A DNA stretch of 49,342 nucleotides, taken from positions 523,435 to 572,776 of the forward strand of contig NW_019091386.1 in assembly GCF_001949145.1 (NCBI RefSeq), given 5' to 3'. Shown one piece after another: positions 11,457 to 25,600 of the stretch. Numbering within the stretch: position 1 is the first letter of the stretch; every line of letters starts with the position of its first letter. This stretch comes from Acanthaster planci (lineage: Eukaryota > Echinodermata > Asteroidea > Valvatida > Acanthasteridae). Position numbers and translations under genes: made by a program. The notes under the pieces were generated by a model. The model was not told where the DNA came from, made no database searches, and saw nothing but the letters and a program-made list of their open reading frames with translations.

Positions 11457-12202
11457 GCAGCCTCAGACGATTCACATCTCTCACAAATAAATATACATGT
11501 AATTGTAATTTCAATTACACTGGTAATAAATTAGTCAATTTGAGATAATGATGTCAGTGGCTTATTCGTATGCATTTTTTATGTTGAATTGACAGTCTTA
11601 TTTCATTCAGCTTGGTGATCTGCTCTCGTCTATCCTGAAATTAGGGAGTTTAGAGGCCTATGTGGTCGGGAATTATTTTCAGTTGACAAATCCCCTAGCG
11701 CGCGCATGTACTCTGACCCATCTTAAACCAATGGCACGTTTGTTACCTATGTTATTTAGATGTATTTCAATCCATAATAAAAATCTCCGTAATTATGTTG
11801 ATTGGTTTTAGCATGAAGGAATTCCTCCATGGTTTTAGTTATATTCAGCCTGAGCAAGAAATTAGACTGAGGGGGTCCCCCAACATGCATATGTCCAACA
11901 CGTGCCCTCCTAAGTGCCTGAAAAGAATTCATCACTTTCCAGTGAAATAATGACCAATACAGAGCGGAGGGTCCTCTCCGTCTCATATCTTGCTTCATAT
12001 AATTTTAGTTGGACTTTCTTGTGCACAGTGTTTATTCAAAGCCATATTTTGTTGGGATATGTTTGTCCGGGGCAGAATATCGTTGTAGGAACATTAGAGG
12101 TTTTAACCAAGAACGATCTAAAGTTTGGTGTGAAACCGCACCCAGGCAGCTGCTTAAAAATAAAAGGAAATACGCATATAGAGAGGGCGCTATTCATACA
12201 TC
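11457..12202. other. Spacer before VPS51, candidate promoter and leader
   Basis: No coding exon is supported. If translation of VPS51 starts at 12203, the sequence just upstream (including atagagagggcgctattcat) is its promoter or 5' untranslated region. No TATA box is evident. Confidence 0.35.
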
Positions 12203-12221
12203 ATGGCGACTACCAAGGAAG
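12203..12221 (+). CDS. VPS51: Candidate upstream first coding exon of VPS51
   Basis: ATGGCGACTACCAAGGAAG is followed at 12222 by a gtaaaa donor. It ends in phase 1, and an acceptor (tgcccag, ending 13637) stands three bases before the ATG at 13640. Joining the two gives MATTKED directly in frame with [10 protein letters not shown], that is, seven extra residues. The context tcATGGCG is good for initiation. The intervening 1.4 kb would be an intron containing a transposon and an assembly gap. The alternative is that this is chance and translation starts at 13640. Confidence 0.45.
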
Positions 12222-12669
12222 GTAAAAAACTGTAGATCTTGCCGCCTGTGATTATTTTTTTATTCCTTACTTGTAGGGTTGTAAGTATTGAGTAGTTATA
12301 ATGTCTGTCTTCTTAGAACGAATTAAATGTAGCATGAGTTTAAATGTGTTATTTTCGTAATTTTCATTGCACTAGCACTGACTAGCAGTAGCACGACTAG
12401 TGATCGAAATATGTAATGATGTTGTATGTCGGCACCTACATGTACAGTGACCTAGGGATCCGGTCTAGCCCTGCGCCCAGGTGGACTCCCTGACCGTACT
12501 ACGTAACGTAATGAAATAAAGACAACGTCCAACCTGGGCTAGGGCCTGGTATTACTTACTACTTAGCGTCAACACACACAGGTGGCGTCAACATAGCCCC
12601 TAGGCCCCAAGGCACTAGTGAGTGTGGCAACAAAGCATGATCTACTACTTGAAAATACCCTCTACAGAT

Positions 12670-13386
12670 TTAACCCTTCTCGACGGGATTTTCTTTCAAA
12701 AAGCCGACTCCAAGAATTCCAGCCTCGCTTCGCCAAGAAGGCCACCTGCCAAACCGCAAATTCTCGGTTTGTGGCCCAGCGTGCTCTGCACNNNNNNNNN
12801 NNNNNNNNNNNNNNNNNNNNNNNNNNNNNNNNNNNNNNNNNNNNNNNNNNNNNNNNNNNNNNNNNNNNNNNNNNNNNNNNNNNNNNNNNNNNNNNNNNNN
12901 NNNNNNNNNNNNNNNNNNNNNNNNNNNNNNNNNNNNNNNNNNNNNNNNNNNNNNNNNNNNNNNNNNNNNNNNNNNNNNNNNNNNNNNNNNNNNNNNNNNN
13001 NNNNNNNNNNNNNNNNNNNNNNNNNNNNNNNNNNNNNNNNNNNNNNNNNNNNNNNNNNNNNNNNNNNNNNNNNNNNNNNNNNNNNNNNNNNNNNNNNNNN
13101 NNNNNNNNNNNNNNNNNNNNNNNNNNNNNNNNNNNNNNNNNNNNNNNNNNNNNNNNNNNNNTCTTTTCAAAGTGGGGACTATTGTGAAGCTGATGATTAT
13201 GATGCAAATTCGGTCTTTTCATTTCTGGGCTACACACAAAGACCAATTACCATATACACAAGAGCCAGGGTCTGCATTCTTTCACCGTGTTCGCTCGAGC
13301 GTGGGCCAAGAATAATAGCTGAAAAGCCGGCTGAAGATCTCAATTTTTACAGCGTGTTTTTACGCATTCCGGCGTGATGGGGTTAA
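12670..13386. mobile_element. Probable TTAA-flanked MITE, interrupted by an assembly gap
   Basis: The left end ttaacccttctcgacgggatt and the reverse of the right end ttaaccccatcacgccggaat are similar inverted termini. TTAA stands at 12670-12673 and 13383-13386. Both inner flanks carry aaaaagccg/aaaagccgg words. The middle is N, so internal content is unknown; an autonomous element cannot be excluded, although the visible flanks show no transposase. It would lie in the first VPS51 intron if the upstream start is used. Confidence 0.5.
12792..13161. other. Assembly gap (370 N)
   Basis: Run of N inside the probable TTAA-type element. It may reflect repeat collapse. Confidence 0.99.
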
Positions 13387-13639
13387 AAGTGGTTTTGTTA
13401 TATTTTAGAGACTCTAATCTAGATAGTTCTAACTTAGAGCTAAACCTTTGGCATGCTTATCAGAGATAAGAATTAAATTGAAAATCTTTGGGTATCTTGG
13501 CATTTCTTTAAAGTGTCAATTTGTTCGTGTTTGTCATTTTTTACATGATTTTAACGAAGACCTAATAGTGAACGTTACATTGTAATTCCCAGAGAGTTAG
13601 GCCTGCCTTTGCCATTAAAATCTCACAAACTGCCCAGAT

Positions 13640-16600
13640 ATGGATGGAGAGCAGCGCCGAAGACGCAAGCACGGGATGCTGAAGATGTACTATGGACTGG
13701 ACGATGAGACCGGGAAGGAGGCCACCACAGACCCCATCGACATTGATGGGGCGCACTTTGACCCCGATGTTTACCTGGCCCGACTCATGAGAGAGAAAAG
13801 GTTGACAGAGTTGGTGGACCGGGAGGTAGACATGGTCAAACGTAAGACGTATTTCTCATTTCCCCTTTCAAGATGCTCTCGTTGAACTCTACTGCACTGG
13901 TAGGCACTAACCTCAGGTCAAAGCAGCACACCCCATCACTTATTAATCAAGGACAAGAGAGCACAACCGTTCCGTGTACCCTCTCCTGGGATTTTTAGGG
14001 CAGCTGAGTTTCCACTGCAACAGCGCTCGTGGCGCCGGATGTTTGAAAACAACTAAACCACGTAAATCAAACCCATGGCATAGTATCTAAAAATGCTGTT
14101 TGCTTTTAACTGTTAATTACACTGTTCGCTGGGTTTTCCAGCAATCAAAGTGTGCTTATGTATGTGCTGAAATGTAAAATATGGGCCATTACTATTGACA
14201 CAAAGTGCACATCATCAAAGGCGTGGTCTTTTTTGATTCCCACAGACAGCAATTTCTCACCTTTTGGCAGAACAATGGTCAGCTTACTCATGCCGGGCAT
14301 TTGCTTTTTCCAAGCTACATTACACAACACAGACGGCCAAGAAAATTGAGTTTGATTTTTCTGGCCATTCTCTGAAGGAACACCCTCCCCCTCTTAGCAA
14401 CCTGAAATGAAGTACTTGGAAATTGAAGTACCTTATTTTTCCTGTGACATTCACATGTGATATCAGTTTATAACCTCCTTTTTTCCTTTTGCAGAAATCC
14501 GTTCCTTGGACAGCGACATGCAGACGCTTGTCTATGAGAACTACAACAAGTTCATCAGTGCGACAGACACGATAAGGAAGGTATGCACGCCCAACCTCTG
14601 ATAGTATTTATTTCTGTTCATCCCGCAGCAAGTGTCAATTACAGGATGTCTTTAAATGGCATAATATTTCAGGGAAGCCCTTGAAATCAGGATGTAAGAA
14701 CTGAAAACCCAATCCTCCTATCAACCTGGGCAGGATTCGAACCCGGGTCACAGAGGTGGAAGGCGAGGAAGGAACCACTACCCCAAGCCTGAGTTAACCT
14801 CGGTCTTCTCATAAGAGGTTTATTACTGCCTCGCGCACGCACACGCATCACCTGTTACCAGTGCCCATTGGCTGACATGCAGACTTTGTTCTACTTGTCG
14901 ATTGGAATTTGACACTGCATGAGTGATGTGGTTTAGGTTGCGACAACATTCTGTGGAAATTGGTCCAACCGTTACTGATCTATTATCCACTTTTCACAAA
15001 CTTAGGGTGTCGTCGCCCATCGGAAAACTCAAATCTGTTGTGTTTATTTTTTTTTAATCCCAGATGAAAACCGACTTCCGAAAGATGGAGGAAGAGATGG
15101 ATCGTCTAGCAACCAACATGGACGCCATCACCGATTTCAGCGCCAAGATCAGCGGTACCCTGCAGGACAGACGAGAGCAGATCACCAAGCTGAGCAGCGT
15201 GCACATGCTGCTGAAGAAGGTATGACAAGAAGACTGTGCCTCAGGTGTTGGGACCGGCCAAGGGCAGCAGAGGCTGTTGCGCGGCAAATGCTCGTGCCCA
15301 GTATGAAGATAAACATTGAAATAAGTACCCATCACGTGTAGCCCTGCATACTTGTCTGGTTCCTTTACTGAAAGATTCTAACTTTTTCGTCTGTAGCCAC
15401 CATAGTCACGTGACCGAAACCAGGTGGAATCTCTCCTGTTTTGGAAAATTTCAGGAGCTGTCGCAAATTTTCTGAACTCATCTCTGTCGAACAGCAAAAC
15501 ACTGCTGAGCTGAGTTTTGTATTAAGCTTAGAGAATCAATTAGCCAAGAACCGGTCCACTGCAGTAGAGGTTACAGTTTGGCAACCTGTGTTTGCTAAGC
15601 AAATATCTTATATGCTCAGCTGCTCCTTTATCTCAGCCGCAGTAATTCAAAGACACTTTGATCAACTATAATGCAGCTTTGACAATCTTAGGCATTCCAT
15701 TGCATTTTACGTCAGTTAGTTCAGTTGGGGTCCGCTGAATGCCAGTGACGGAATGCTCTCGGGATTTCTAACACTGTCTTGTTTTCAACCATGTGTTTCC
15801 ACCAGCTTCAGTTCTTGTTTGAGCTTCCAGCCAGACTAAAGAAGTGCATCGAGATGAAGGCCTACAGCCAGGCAGTCAGGTGAGATAATGGTCGTTTTCA
15901 ATGCCTCCAAGTTTCCCACGTCATGCAGACAAATTAAATCCTTCACCTATTTAGCATGCAATCAATTTATTGTTGCGATTGCCCCGCCAGGTACTACGTA
16001 AAAGCCCGAGCTGTGTTGCTTCAGTACCAGCACATGACTTCGTTCCACGGCATCCAGCAAGACTGCAACGAGATTGTTAACGAACTCCGAGCGATACTGC
16101 GGGAACAGTTCACCAACAAAGAGGTACAGTTGGGCACAGAAACATCTGGAAACATTTGATATTGAGACCTCTGCGCGCCGCTGAAAATGCTTCGTCCATC
16201 CAATGTCACTGAGTTTTGCCATTGCCCGGCGTACACGTAGTAACTGGCTTTGTTGAGATGTGGTTCGAGTCTTCTTGAAGAATCTGTGTCTCTGAAAACC
16301 TCCAGTGTAGTTTCTTTCAGAGGTCTGGAGTTCATCTTTGTTGGGGTTCTACTCTGTAGAAGATTTCAGAGAAATTTGGCAGGTTTCTGTGAACAAAAAG
16401 TGCCTCAGGGGAATGTGAAGAGATCTGTTTCAGTTAGTCTCTGGTGTTTTGTATTTTCGATGCAGTCGAGTGCCAAGCAGTTAGCAGAGAGCGTGGACCT
16501 GTTGCTGCAGTTGAAAGAGCCGCCGGACGAACTCTGCGATGAATTCCTCTCACAGTAAGCTGACAATCCAGGGTTTGTGGATGGTTGAAGCTGAGAACTA

Positions 16601-19600
16601 CAGGGAGATAACTTTTCTTAACAAACATCAGTTTATACTGCGATGAAGTGTCTTACTGAGATGGTACTCGGAGGGATTGGTCGAAATAGAGAGTAGAAAT
16701 GGCTTAATGATTATTTATATGAGACTTGTAATGTCGTAGATGTTACTGTTGTTTGTTGGTTTTGTTTGTTCATTTGCTTTAACGAGGGCCGATGAAAATC
16801 TCTAATGACTTCTTTTTTATGACGTGATGTCTTAAGTTATTACAGGCGTAAGATTTCGGTGTACTCGTTGTCTTCTGAACCTGTACAGCGCCAAGGAGAA
16901 ACTGGACGAAGACTTGGCTGAAATTGCCTCCCAGGTGGATCCAGCCCAGGTTGGCGCCCAGCAGCCTGAAAGCTCAGCTGAGGTGGAGGGAACCGAGGAG
17001 ACGAGACCGGCAGAAAAGCTCCTGCGGAGCATCCCCATGGTGGGTAGAAATGATTCCCTTTTGTCCGTGGACACCTCGTAAATTGTCGATGCTAGCCACT
17101 TAGAAACGCTCTCATTTGATTGGATCTCTCCACCCACCCACCCCCCCTTCTCCTCAGGACGTCTTGGAGTTCATCGACAGCAGCTGCAACAGCTTCCTCA
17201 GTAACATCAGTCTCCTGATTGCCTCGTACAAGGAGCTGTTCGTTGACAGGCAGGCCTCAGAGTAAGCACACCCTGAACGTTCTCTCTCACAGAATCGTAA
17301 ATCACCTGATCTGTTTAACTAAAAAAAAAAACGAGCAACTAAAAAAGTGTTATGCCAGGTTTTTGTCTGACAAGCAGTCTTAGGCTCAGAGTGGAAATTT
17401 TTGAAAGAGGTTATGTAGATTGTCCGATGTCAATTAGGTTTTGTTTTCAGAGCTACCTGGTTAGCCAGTACCCAGCTAACTCAACAACTTTGACAGTACT
17501 TGAATAGCGGCACATTTCTGTTTTATATTTGCATAATTAGCAGTAAAGGACACACTTTGTAACTGTCTGGTACCAAGGCTTCCAGTGCACTGTGTACCAT
17601 AACAAAACCTATTGCTGATTTCCATTGCCTTTTGTTGGATTTCATATGGAAGCATTTCAGCTTTGTTCCTTTTTGCTGCCGTTAGTTTGGTACTTACAGA
17701 AATACTTAATTAGTTTGGTGTTGAGGAGAGTCTGGTGTCATGACTGACGGAAAGCATGGGGTTCGTGAAGAGCTTGAATAAACTAAATGTTCTTCCAAAC
17801 TTACAATCGGGCCAGACCAGTCACTGCAGGCCCCCCCCCCAAAAAAACCCAATGCAGCTCTCTTTCCCTGTTGAATTCTTAGCAAACGTAAGTTGACTCA
17901 TCAATTGTGATTTTACGGTCACAGTTCCCAGGAGCAAGAGAAGCTAGTGGAGGTGGCCCATGCCAAGCTGGCCGAGTTTGTCAACTCACACATGCAGCAG
18001 TACTTTGCCCACGTTGATGAGAGGATCAAGACCGAGGTATGTCAGTGCACTTGCTTGGCTGATGGAGAATCCGACCCAAACTACCCTGAAATGGGCCAAA
18101 ATGGAGCACCGGGATTCTAAATTGGATTTGTCGGTCAGTTCTTGGTTACAGAATGTAATTTTGGCCCACGGTTTCAGTGAAATTCAGAAAAACTGAGGTG
18201 AGGGTTTTGTCATTTCACTGATAACTTGAAGGAGGTACTCTATGTGGAGTTGGTTGTCATACAAGTGAAAGTGAGGGTTCCATGATTTCTGTTAACTTTT
18301 TGAAAGCTTGCTGAATTCTTGCTCAAGCCCGCAACCTTGTACCCGATAGCTTTACAGAGATAGCAGCTGTACAAGACAGTCAGCCCACTCGAAAGACGGC
18401 AACTTACCGATTTCAGAATCAGTGAGTCTCATTTGTCTCCACCCTTTTTCTGCTCAGAAAAGCACAGTGGAGAACTCCCTGCTGGTCCGTGCCCTCGACC
18501 GCTTCTACCGACGGCTGCTGGCTACCGACCGCCTCGTCCCCCAGCTCAAGATCATCGAGCGTGCCTCGGCAATCATTGCTCAGTGCGGCCACGAGAGGGC
18601 ACTCTTCTACTTTGATGGCCTCAAGCGTCATTTTTCAGGTAAGAGGCCGACTGTTACAGTGGTAGACATGAACAAGTCATTTAATTTCTTTAAAGGGTTT
18701 TTGACAGTTTTTCAATTCGTTGTTTTTAAAAAATCTCAGAGTGTATGACCGACATACGGCAAACCCTTTGTGCACCGAGGATTGCAGGCAAGAAGGATAA
18801 ACCAGACATGGTGGACCTACTCAACACAACATCCACATCAGTTGTAGAACAACTCAAAGCCATTCTGACTAACCTCAAGGTAACAGTCAGTTGGGATTTT
18901 TTTTAGGGGGGGCGGCTGTCATCTTTGCAACCAATGCAAGTGAAATATTTATTACAAATGTTGATCTGTAACTGAAATGTTTAGCTTCATGTCATATTTT
19001 CAAGCCATTTGTTCTGTTGACTTTTAATTTCAAGTAATTGAAATATTTTGCTGCATCGGAATCACTTGGTCATTGCTGTTAAGGTCTGTTCTGTTGAAGC
19101 AGCCACATATTATTCTTATAAAAACTGTATAGTCTTACTGTAAGTTGTAATTGAGTTGTGTATACTTAGTCACATGATACTGGAATTTGACCTTTGACCC
19201 CTGAAAGAATCTATTTGAGATCTGTTGGGGAAAATGTACGTAATTGAAATAATCATTTTGAAGTAATAAGCTCAACTTGTCATGTGAGTAACATATGATC
19301 AACTAACCATGCCTGCTGTTACACAGCAGTGCCTTTGGTAAACTTACGTCATGACTTGCCTATGCAATATGATGCATTGAAATGCCGAAAGAGGATCTTT
19401 ATCTTTGAGTCAAGCGTCTATTGCTCCTCAAGTTATTTTTAATAGGGGATCTTTTTTTTCCCTCCTGGTTCCGATGTCCTAGGCTTTCATAGCCAGCGAC
19501 ATCACTTTCTCCCAGACGCCGTACTTCCGGAGTCTGTTCTGTCAAGACGACATCAGGGAGGGGCTCCTCGTGGCCTTCTTCAGGCACATGTGCGCAGCGT

Positions 19601-22600
19601 CCCGCGTGAGTACAACTAGGCTTGCATCAAAGCAGTGTGTCTTTGCAGAGATACCAAGTTTGAAGTAGGGAAGAGAGTTCTGAGGAGTGAATGGTTCCAG
19701 ACTGTGACATCCTGTCCGAGTTGAACCCCAGTTGAGTGAAGACATCAGTGACACGAAATGTAACCCTCGTAAGAATTCAGTTGGAAGTTGAGTTTGAAAC
19801 TCATTCGGTAGAACCAGCCACAGCAACAGCTTATCTGAGCCCATTTTTACTGTGTGATTAATAACATATTACTGCAAGTAATTCGGATAAGATTGAGATG
19901 CTTTTCCACATTCTGGCACTGTTTTCCAGGACCTCTGTGACGGTGTTGGCGAGAAGGGATCGTCCACCGCTCCGGCTCTCGTACTGGTCCTGTCCAGACT
20001 CTTGCTAGACTTTGAATCGACCACCATCAGTCAGCTGGTGAGTTGGCCAAGCCTTTTTTTTGTGACTGCGACATTCTTAAAAAAAAAAAGGTGGTTCTGT
20101 AATTACCGCTCGACCACAAGTCTTACTGGTGTTGGAGGAAGGCTCGTGTACAGTTAGTGATCTGTTCCACATGAAATCTTTCACGAGGCTGGTAGTTTGA
20201 ACCCAACCTTAGTAAACTTGTGAATTCAAGTCACGAGATCTTGTTGAAAGTACTTTTAAACATTTCACTTGTAATTTCTAGAATCTTGTGACAAAGGTTA
20301 CTTCAAGGTACAATACCGCATCGAAAAGTAACGGCTAGGGGCTAACATGCCACTACTTTGGATAGATCCGAACGTTAACCCGTCTAGTATAAATATTCAG
20401 CTATTTTGTTCCCTTTGCAGTTGGTGCTATGCGACGAGCTGTTCCCCGTCGACAACCGACGGGGCCTGACGCAGACATCCGTGCTGTGCGCCGAAGCGCA
20501 GAGCGCCGCGCAGACTCTCCTGAACCATTACGTCAAAGTTCAGGGGTTGCAAATATCCCAGGTTGGTTAGACCTCTCAAAACTGTTCCTTGACAACAACC
20601 AGGCTCCCGCTCCCCCCCCCAAAAAAAATGACGATCCCTTCTGGATTTACGTGAATGGTGCTCAAACGGTTTCCATCTGAGTGGGGCTGTCTCACATAAG
20701 GTTGCATTCACATCAGCTTATTTTAGTCACAAATTCTTTCAGTTTTGTGCTCATCAATTTTTTCTTCATCAAATATTCAAATTTGTTATCCCATGTGGGA
20801 CATTCCTCCTGGTCTTTGATATTGGACACGTAAAGCAGTATTTACAAAATAAATGTTCGCATTTGTATCTTTAGACGGTTTTCTGGCTCATTCCACTGTT
20901 TGGTTCCGAGTAGTACCATAGAGAAAATAAATGATTACTTACTTCGGCATTTTTGATTGTTGAAATGGGATCTAGATCAAAATTTGGGTCACCCTCTTTT
21001 TTGGTTTGTTTCTTTGCTTTGCACAGATGCTGAGAAAGAGCGTGGAGACGCGGGACTGGCTGAACACCATAGAGCCCCGCACCGTGCGCGCCGTCATGAA
21101 GCGCGTCGTGGAGGATGTCACTACTATCGACAGCCAAGTGGGGGCACTGTACGAGGAAGGGGTCCGCAAAGCGCACAGCAGCGACTCCAGCCGTCGGGCG
21201 CTGAGCTACAGCGTGTCGCGGCAGCAGCAGCAACAACAGCGCATGCAGCGGAGCTACGCGTCCAGGTGCGTTTTGCAAATTGTGGCTTCGCCTTTGACTT
21301 CAGCTCTGGGCTTTGTCAACGAATTTAGTTGGAATTTTCTTTCTATTGTTTCTGACATTTCATTTGCATACCTGAGTCATGTTTTCTGATAATGACCATC
21401 TGACGATGTGCCATTGCTTGTGTTGGCTAGAATAGGCACATTGGATCAGCAGTATTTTAATAGGATTTTTACAAGTGCATAACCAATTATTCACTGGTTT
21501 CTTGCGGAAGTTAAACAAGGTTTACCCCGTACTTAAGTGGCTTTGATGTGGAGCCAGAAAATAACAGTTGTCTAGTTGAATGCCGAAAGAAATTTGGGTC
21601 AGTTCCAAGGGGTCAGGCTTGTTCTTAAAGTTGACTTTTGACTAAACTCGTTTTAAATTGAAAAATAAAACATCAATATTTGCAGTAGCAACTTTGATAC
21701 CAGTTTGATGAGCAACATTCAGAAGCTGTTCTCGGAGCGCATCGAGATCTTCAGCAGCGTGGAGTTCTCCAAGGTGTCCATCCTGACCGGCATCGTCAAG
21801 ATCAGCCTCAAGGTAGGGTAAATGCATCCACTTGGCTTAGAGACCTTCCCACTGACAAACGTCTCCCAGTGCCAGCAGCCAAAGATATTGACAGGGCATT
21901 TCATTCATAGACGCCCCGTTGATGTTTCCTCTATCCCAGACCTTTCTGGAGTGTGTGAGACTGCGAACGTTTGGCCGTTACGGTCTCCAGCAGATCCAGG
22001 TGGACACCCACTACCTTAACCTGTACCTCTGGCGCTTCGTGTCCGACGAAAAGTGAGTGAGACTTCACAGTGGCATTCATAAAGATCTTCTGACGATGAT
22101 CTTAAGGCTTCAAATCTCTGGGCTGTAATTGACGTCAAATTTGGTGTTGCGTATAATTCGAATCAGACGGACTCCATGTGGAGCTTACACTTGAGAAAAA
22201 TACACACTTCGAACTCTGAATAGACAATAGTGCTTCTACTCAGCAGAATCAACGATCAGGCAATATTGCTCACCAAGATTTTAACGATGTGCCTCACTTT
22301 TCTGTCTGTGAATAATTGTTGCCTTGCCAAATTTTTAAGTCTTTCGTTCCTCATTCACTTCGATGTGTTTCGGTTATTAATGTCAGGACAGCCAGAAAGC
22401 AGCATAATATAAGAACTCAAGTTGCATAGAAGTACGTCGTCATCTTAAGCTTATGTTCCTTCAGATTGGTTCACTTCTTGCTGGACGAGGTCGTCGGGAG
22501 TGCTCTGCATCGATGCCTAGATCCCATTCTAATGGAACCAAGTGTAAGTACTAAACAAACAACTGCAGTTCTAAAGTGTGTGAGCGGATCCCACAAAATG

Positions 22601-25600
22601 AGTCTTAGGGCCATTTTTTTCAATAAGTTTGTTATGAGTTTTGGACTGCATGATTGTGAAAAGTTTCGAGGGTTCAGTATGCAAGACCCATCCAGAGATG
22701 TGAAATTCCAAACGTGACTCTGGTGAGTTGTTGCTTATTTTTGGTCGCAAATCCAGCTTTTTAACCCTTTAACTCCCTGACCATTTTTTTCTCATGGAAA
22801 TTTCTCAAGTCCGCTGCTGCTGTGCAGTGACCCGAAGGCTCATGCCGTGCATTCCAACCAAAATGTGGACACTTAGCCACTAGGCTGTCAGTGGTTGAGC
22901 GCTACCTTCCCAAATCCTTTAAAGTGCTGTGCGTCCTTGGGAGAGATACGAGGGGATAACCTGTGCTTTTAGTTTTAAAAAGACTGTCCCATCAGAAGAA
23001 GAGATAGGGACACAGTAGCCTCGTTAAGTCTGCTGGCATTTGATTCAAGATTCTCTCAAAATTGGCCATGTCCAAACAGGTTTCTAGAGCTGTGGATGAA
23101 TCTGTTGTCTGCGTGTCTCTGTAATGGAGCGAAAATCTAGTCCTAGCTCTAGGCAATACATGTAAATTGGGAGCCAGCCGTAGTCAGAATCATTGGGTCA
23201 GGAAACCATTCCAGGCTGTGGCTAAATGTCACAAGGGGCTCCAATGGAAAATGCTACTTTGTGTCAGCAGCCAGGTTGCATCGACTTGTGCCTCCTTGTT
23301 AACCATGGCTGAGTAATTAGGACACCAATATGTCACTGTATGTGCATTACTGAGGGGACTTCCGGGTCTCGGAATGACGTTATATAGATCAAAGGCTGTG
23401 CGCCAATAAAATCAGTAATTAGTGGCCTTCACTGCCGTGCTCGTGAGTAGTATATTTTATGTGCGCCTTCTGCAGGCTTCGTAGTTCTGTAAAAACGGCA
23501 GGGTTGAAAAAAATATATATTCTGCCTGCATCTCGTAATGCGCCATCCACCCATCCATGAATAATGCTCGTAATTTTGTGTGCCATGCGACTGCATGGGC
23601 ATATTGATTGCCTGTGGTAAAAAGATGCTGGTGGTCTGTGTGGTGCATTTGTTTTGGTTTTTAAGGCTTACTGTTAAAAGCTTGATATATCAGGCTTTAG
23701 CTCAGTTCTTACCCACATCTATTGCTGGTTTCGGGCCTTCCACACGTATATACTCTGTCGCTGAGAGCATGGATGTCTCTGAACTGTTTTAAAGGGGGGA
23801 GGGCATTGCTGACAGATGGTCGGTAAATTTCATGAGTGTCATAGTCGTCTTATTCTCAACCTGACACATGATCTCCCAACCTTCCTTTCGCTTCCTTGTT
23901 CATTCTTACAGACAGCACCACGATTGTAACAAAACTGACCAATGTGGGGGTTGCCCCCCCCACCACCTCAGGGGACACCCTCCCCCCACACCACCTCTGG
24001 GGACACCCTTGAAATGCACCGGTTGCTGAGTATTAACATTCTCAACCGTTCAGTTACCAGATCATGTCAAGATCCCATTGCCTGAGCATTAGTTTGATAG
24101 GGGACGTCTCAAACACAGTTGGACCCGCTTCGCTCCACCCTTGCAAAAGAAAGTGGGAGCTTTTGTCCCTAGCCAGTGCGCTTGAAACAACTCCATCTTT
24201 GTACACTTGTCGGCACAGGACCCATGCTAGACTGCCACACGGGGACTGTCACAAAATCCGTAGCATACTCCGAGTCAGCACTGGGCACACAGCACCATTC
24301 GCATTTGCTAGTTGACCAAGCCTCTCTACTTATCACCAGAGAGGGGGCTCTTGTCGCTCAGAATGTCACATCCAAACCAAAAAACTCCTGATCCAACCTT
24401 GATGATGATTGGATGTTATTCTGTGGAAATAATTTCATCCACATCATAAAAGAACGAAGGAAGGAGAAATGGCTGTTGTTGTTCAAAACATTTGGTTCCT
24501 GACCCTTTTTTTGGAAACAGTATCTGATGCAATGCTACTATGTTTCAACAATTACTTTTAAGGCCCCTTAATCAGTGATCACATTTCCTGTTGTTGTGTA
24601 ATTACCCCTCCGAAGAACTGGCACCCTCCCTGCCAAAGTAATGGAACATTCCACGTGTCAGGGACTCTTCGCAGTTTACTCCATACATCTTGGTATTCAT
24701 GTTTGCCATGCAAATTACATTGCATCTACCCCACAAAAGAGCATGCTTTAACCCAGTCGTTCTCCCGACAACTGAACACTAGCAGACTTTCAATAATGGT
24801 GAAATCAGCCTTCCCTTTTGTTTTAAGTGATACTTTGAAAAAAAACCCACTTTTTGAGTCGTACAGAATTTAAGCGGCAGTGAAATAGTTTTTGCCTGTG
24901 TGGAATAAATGTAATTTTTATGTTGCTTTTGCTTTGATGTTTGCTCATAAAATATGCGAAGCCACGTTGAAGACCATTAAATACCCTCATTTGAATATGG
25001 AGAGACTTGGCAAATATCCTGGTACAGGCTGCTTGCCTCTGTGCCTGCGCATATGTTTTCTTGCCTCAGTGAGCACCGATTGTAACGTACATGTTGCCTG
25101 AGACAGGCTTATGTGTAATTGATACTCTTGGCATATTTTCTGCCATCTGTAGTGAGAAATTTGTGAAAGAACAAAGAAAACTCATCAAGCTATTTCCACA
25201 TTTTGCCGATTTTTGACCGGAGACCATTATGTGTGGCATTTTGGACCAGCACCAAAGTGTAAATATTAAATTGCCGCCACCCACTTTGTTTTTAATGTCA
25301 AAACGTGGTTTAAAGCCAATTTTACATTTCTCATGACTCGGCGTGCTCTTTCCAGATGTCTGCCAAAGTACCAGTTGCCATGTGGAGTAAAATTGCCAAA
25401 ATCAATTCTGTTACTACCAAAAGTATTAGGGAGGGGATGTTAACATTCCGATGATTTTGATTTGAAACATGGATTTCCACAGGGATCTATACTTGGACCA
25501 CATGTTTCCCAGGAAATATCCTCAACAGGTTGCTCCAATTATCAGGCCTTGGGGCATTCAATTTCACACATATGCCGATGACATTCAACCGTACGTGAAT

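Noticed and set aside
14709-14790. Functional tRNA gene on the minus strand
   Set aside because: A box-like and B box sequences are present, but there is no acceptor stem or anticodon arm; it is better read as a SINE head.
20429-20711. Open frames on both strands over VPS51 exon 14
   Set aside because: Out-of-frame shadows of the GC-rich VPS51 exon.
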